DNA from: COE1 sp964445375
GTDB lineage: Bacteria; Bacillota; Clostridia; Lachnospirales; Lachnospiraceae
Assembly (NCBI GenBank): GCA_964445375.1
Contig: CAYUKO010000160.1
Coordinates: 1-7,906 of the forward strand
Direction: 5' to 3'
DNA length: 7,906 bases
The position numbers were made by a program, and so were the translations under genes. A model generated the notes under the pieces. That model did no database searches and had not been told where the DNA came from. It was given only the letters and a program-made list of their open reading frames with translations. This document shows, in pieces, positions 5,536-7,906 of this stretch; position 1 is the stretch's first letter, and each line of letters opens with the position of its first letter.

Positions 5536-7833
5536 TTATTTTGCAACTGTCTTTACTCTGTGTTGTTTTTCTTCATATAATCTTTCATCCGCACGTGTCA
5601 ATGCTTCTTTGAGAGTCATCGGCTTACCCACATGGATAACACAGATTCCTGCGGATACGGTAATATTGTAAGGCTTTGGACTTGTCTCATTATAGTTTTT
5701 GAACTTGGTATAGATTCTTTTTACAAAATCTGCTCTATCCTGTTCCTCATAGAACATTGCCATGGCAAATTCATCTCCACCAATTCGTCCTACAATTCCC
5801 TGCGTGCCAGCCTCCTGCATCAACATATCACCAATCAGCTTAATCGAGAAATCACCTTCATCATGACCATATCTGTCATTTACAATCTTCAAATTGTTCA
5901 TATCAATATATGCCACGATGATTTCCCTGTCACCGCCTTCATTCTTCGCGATAAATTCTTCTGCGGCATCAAAGAATCCTCGTCTGTTTAAAATGCCGGT
6001 AAGACCATCTGATTTGGACAAGGTGTCCAACGCAATGTTATTCTCTCTAAGAGTAACAAGGCTGTCCTCCAGCTGATGCTGAATCTCGTCATTTGCCTTT
6101 AACAGCTCTATCATTTTCACGGCAGAGCCAAACAGATTGACCATAAAATCTCCATGCTCAAATATTTTCTCTGTCATATCACATAAAACAACTCCATAGA
6201 GCATCTCATTGGAAAACAGCGGTAATAAAACCTTTGGCGTCTTACGATTTAATATAAACTCGCTGTGAAACAGATTCTTCATATAAGTTTTCTGGTTGGT
6301 TGCCAGAATACTCTGTACTTCTCCATTGTTAAGTGCTGCTTTTAGGTACAGTTTATGAGGCAATGTAATCTCTTCATCAAACAGATGCATGATAGGCTTT
6401 TCAAACACATATACATATGCATTTTTCACATCCAGCCAGCCTAAATTCGCAAGCAAAGACATATAGCTTTGATCGCTTCCTCGCTCAAAATCCATGACAT
6501 CCTTCACAAAGAGCTTCATATCATAGTTCTTCTCTTCCTGCGCCTCTGCCATCTCTCCATAGCGCTGGTCTATGGCAAGAATGATTCTACGGTAAAGAGA
6601 AGTAAAGATACCTTTTATGTATTGCGAATTCACTTTATCCGGGTATTTGGCTTTCATCATGTTGTAAATCTTTTCTACATGTTTCAGAAAGTTCTCCATG
6701 TCTGCATAATCCAATACTTTATGCTCCAGAAAAACATCTACATGACTCATGATTTCATCGCGCATTTCTTCCCAGGGTATTTCCTGTTCATAAATGGCAA
6801 TCAGCTTCTCCATCAATTCCCGGAATGCCTCTTTGATATGTCCAAAATCACTGCCACTGTCATCACTTCTATAACGATAGAAAATATCATCAAAGTATTG
6901 ATCAATATACTTTCGATCCAGACGCTTAGTGTCTTCCTGCCTGCTTTCTGTTTTTCTGTCTCCAAAGGAATCACGCCGGATAAATTTCGTTGGAAGAATC
7001 CGGCTTTCGACCACATCTCCCTGAACCATTTTCAATACCATATCCAGTGCATCTTCCCCAAGCTTCACAGGATCCGCCCAAACAGAAGACAATGCCGGTT
7101 TGAGCTTAGCTGACAATACAAGATTATCATAACCAAATACTTTGACTTGCTTTCCCGGCTGAAGATTTCGTTCTCTTAATTCCTCATAAAGCCCAATTGC
7201 CGTATCATCATTGACACAGAAAACTGCCTCAATATCCGGATTATTGTCTAATAAAGTCTGAAAAGCCTCCTTGGAATGTCTGGAAAGATTCCCTTCTGCA
7301 TAAAGCTTGTCCTCACAAGAAAGTCCATTCTCCTTAAGCATTTGGAAAAAGGCTTTTTTTCTTTCACATGCATCCGTATTGGTTGCAGGACCACCTATCA
7401 TTCCGATTTTCCTGCACTCTAAATGATGAATCAAATACTCCATAGCTTCGTTAATACCGCTTGCATTGTCGTAATTGATACTGACATAACCATCTATTTT
7501 AGATGCAATCAGCACGCAGGGAATACCTGCATACTGAGACAGCATCCTCTTAATCCTTTCAACGGTTGTATAACATCCAATACTGTCGGCAGACACTAAA
7601 ATGGCATCCAGATTCTCTTCCCTGGCAAAGGAAAACAGAGTATTATACTGATACTCATACATAATCTCTTTGCGATTGGTTAAATCTCTGTCTAAATATT
7701 TGCCGGGAAAAATGACCAATTCTACATTCTTATCCTTGGCTGCTTTCATAGCTCCCTGACAGACAGATACTGTAAAATCATCCATGATGCCACTTACCAA
7801 AAGGCCTATGGTAATTCTCTTCTTTTTATCCAT
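5536..7833 (-). CDS. cytosolic LacI-type sensor fused to GGDEF diguanylate cyclase
   Basis: A 765-aa protein expected to make c-di-GMP from two GTP in response to a small ligand. Residues about 8-287 match the LacI/PurR-type periplasmic-binding-protein fold (ITIGLLVSGIMDDF, IGMIGGPATNTDACERK, FCVNDDTAIGLYEEL, KVFGYDN), but there is no helix-turn-helix before it and no signal peptide or membrane segment, so sensing is cytosolic. A charged helical linker (about 305-450) and a probable GAF-like module (about 450-584) follow, then a short coiled coil. The GGDEF domain starts at SDGLTGILNRRGF (608-620), with metal-site D644 and an intact GGDEF at 685-689. No RxxD inhibitory site precedes it, so product feedback at that site is unlikely. 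I chose the ATG at 7833 because GGGAG lies 6 nt upstream; an upstream GTG at 7881 would add 16 residues but has no ribosome site. It is transcribed alone. Confidence 0.92.
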   Translation of the reverse strand: MDKKKRITIGLLVSGIMDDFTVSVCQGAMKAAKDKNVELVIFPGKYLDRDLTNRKEIMYEYQYNTLFSFAREENLDAILVSADSIGCYTTVERIKRMLSQYAGIPCVLIASKIDGYVSINYDNASGINEAMEYLIHHLECRKIGMIGGPATNTDACERKKAFFQMLKENGLSCEDKLYAEGNLSRHSKEAFQTLLDNNPDIEAVFCVNDDTAIGLYEELRERNLQPGKQVKVFGYDNLVLSAKLKPALSSVWADPVKLGEDALDMVLKMVQGDVVESRILPTKFIRRDSFGDRKTESRQEDTKRLDRKYIDQYFDDIFYRYRSDDSGSDFGHIKEAFRELMEKLIAIYEQEIPWEEMRDEIMSHVDVFLEHKVLDYADMENFLKHVEKIYNMMKAKYPDKVNSQYIKGIFTSLYRRIILAIDQRYGEMAEAQEEKNYDMKLFVKDVMDFERGSDQSYMSLLANLGWLDVKNAYVYVFEKPIMHLFDEEITLPHKLYLKAALNNGEVQSILATNQKTYMKNLFHSEFILNRKTPKVLLPLFSNEMLYGVVLCDMTEKIFEHGDFMVNLFGSAVKMIELLKANDEIQHQLEDSLVTLRENNIALDTLSKSDGLTGILNRRGFFDAAEEFIAKNEGGDREIIVAYIDMNNLKIVNDRYGHDEGDFSIKLIGDMLMQEAGTQGIVGRIGGDEFAMAMFYEEQDRADFVKRIYTKFKNYNETSPKPYNITVSAGICVIHVGKPMTLKEALTRADERLYEEKQHRVKTVAK

Positions 7834-7871
7834 TTCGCTCTCCCTGCCCTTCATCAAGTGTACTCTTTTAA

Positions 7872-7880
7872 ATTTTATCA
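7872..7880 (-). promoter_or_regulatory. extended -10 promoter element of the GGDEF receptor gene
   Basis: The minus-strand sequence TGATAAAAT combines an extended TG motif with a one-mismatch -10 hexamer (TAAAAT, 7872-7877). The hexamer 17 bp upstream (TGTTTA) is a poor -35 box, as is often tolerated with extended -10 promoters. The start would fall near 7865, leaving a leader of about 31 nt before the ATG at 7833. This placement also argues against the GTG at 7881 as the true start. Confidence 0.5.
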
Positions 7881-7906
7881 CTTTTTATATAAAATAAACA
7901 CTGTTT

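Noticed and set aside
6469..7113. 214-aa open frame on the + strand
   Set aside because: It lies wholly antisense to the well-supported GGDEF receptor gene, has no recognisable domain and no ribosome site; a shadow frame.
7834..7881. Upstream GTG start for the GGDEF receptor (16 extra residues)
   Set aside because: No Shine-Dalgarno precedes it and it overlaps the likely -10 element, whereas the ATG at 7833 has GGGAG at good spacing.

Overview
The window is AT-rich chromosomal DNA with purine-rich Shine-Dalgarno sites, sigma-A-type promoters and U-tailed hairpin terminators. Together with the gene families present (DUF5692-like membrane protein, winged-helix regulator with a long beta-rich tail, LacI-type sensor fused to GGDEF), this points to a gut-type Firmicute, probably Lachnospiraceae or a close clostridial relative. 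That assignment is inferred from family resemblance; no marker gene is present.

Layout. Positions 1-185 hold the 3' end of a small membrane protein gene on the + strand. A leader with a good promoter and an overlapping palindrome follows, then a 311-aa ArsR-like winged-helix regulator (383-1318, +). Convergent to it lies a 351-aa, tryptophan-rich polytopic membrane protein (1606-2661, -) with its own strong promoter. The 3' ends of these two genes and the terminator between them have been duplicated exactly in tandem: 234 bp, two identical copies, with a 4-bp TCCC microhomology at the junction. Both genes stay intact and two dead gene tails lie between them. Next comes a minus-strand group, read in the order class I/II aminotransferase (4198-5385), a wrecked patatin-like phospholipase gene (3752-4151), and uppP (2883-3722), closed by a strong terminator at 2838-2861. 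Upstream of it is a single-gene unit (5536-7833, -) for a cytosolic receptor: LacI/PurR-type ligand-binding domain, helical linker, probable GAF-like domain and an intact GGDEF diguanylate cyclase domain. It has its own terminator and promoter.

How the genes work together. UppP recycles the undecaprenyl carrier of wall synthesis. The aminotransferase is amino-acid metabolism. The GGDEF protein would couple a small cytosolic ligand to c-di-GMP. The ArsR-like regulator probably controls itself and unknown targets. I see no clear functional pathway joining them, and no defence system, mobile element or CRISPR array. The most notable structures are two rearrangements: the exact 234-bp tandem duplication, which is either very recent or an assembly artefact, and the internal deletion that fuses the N-terminal glycine-rich motif of a patatin to its C-terminal tail out of frame and removes the catalytic serine region.
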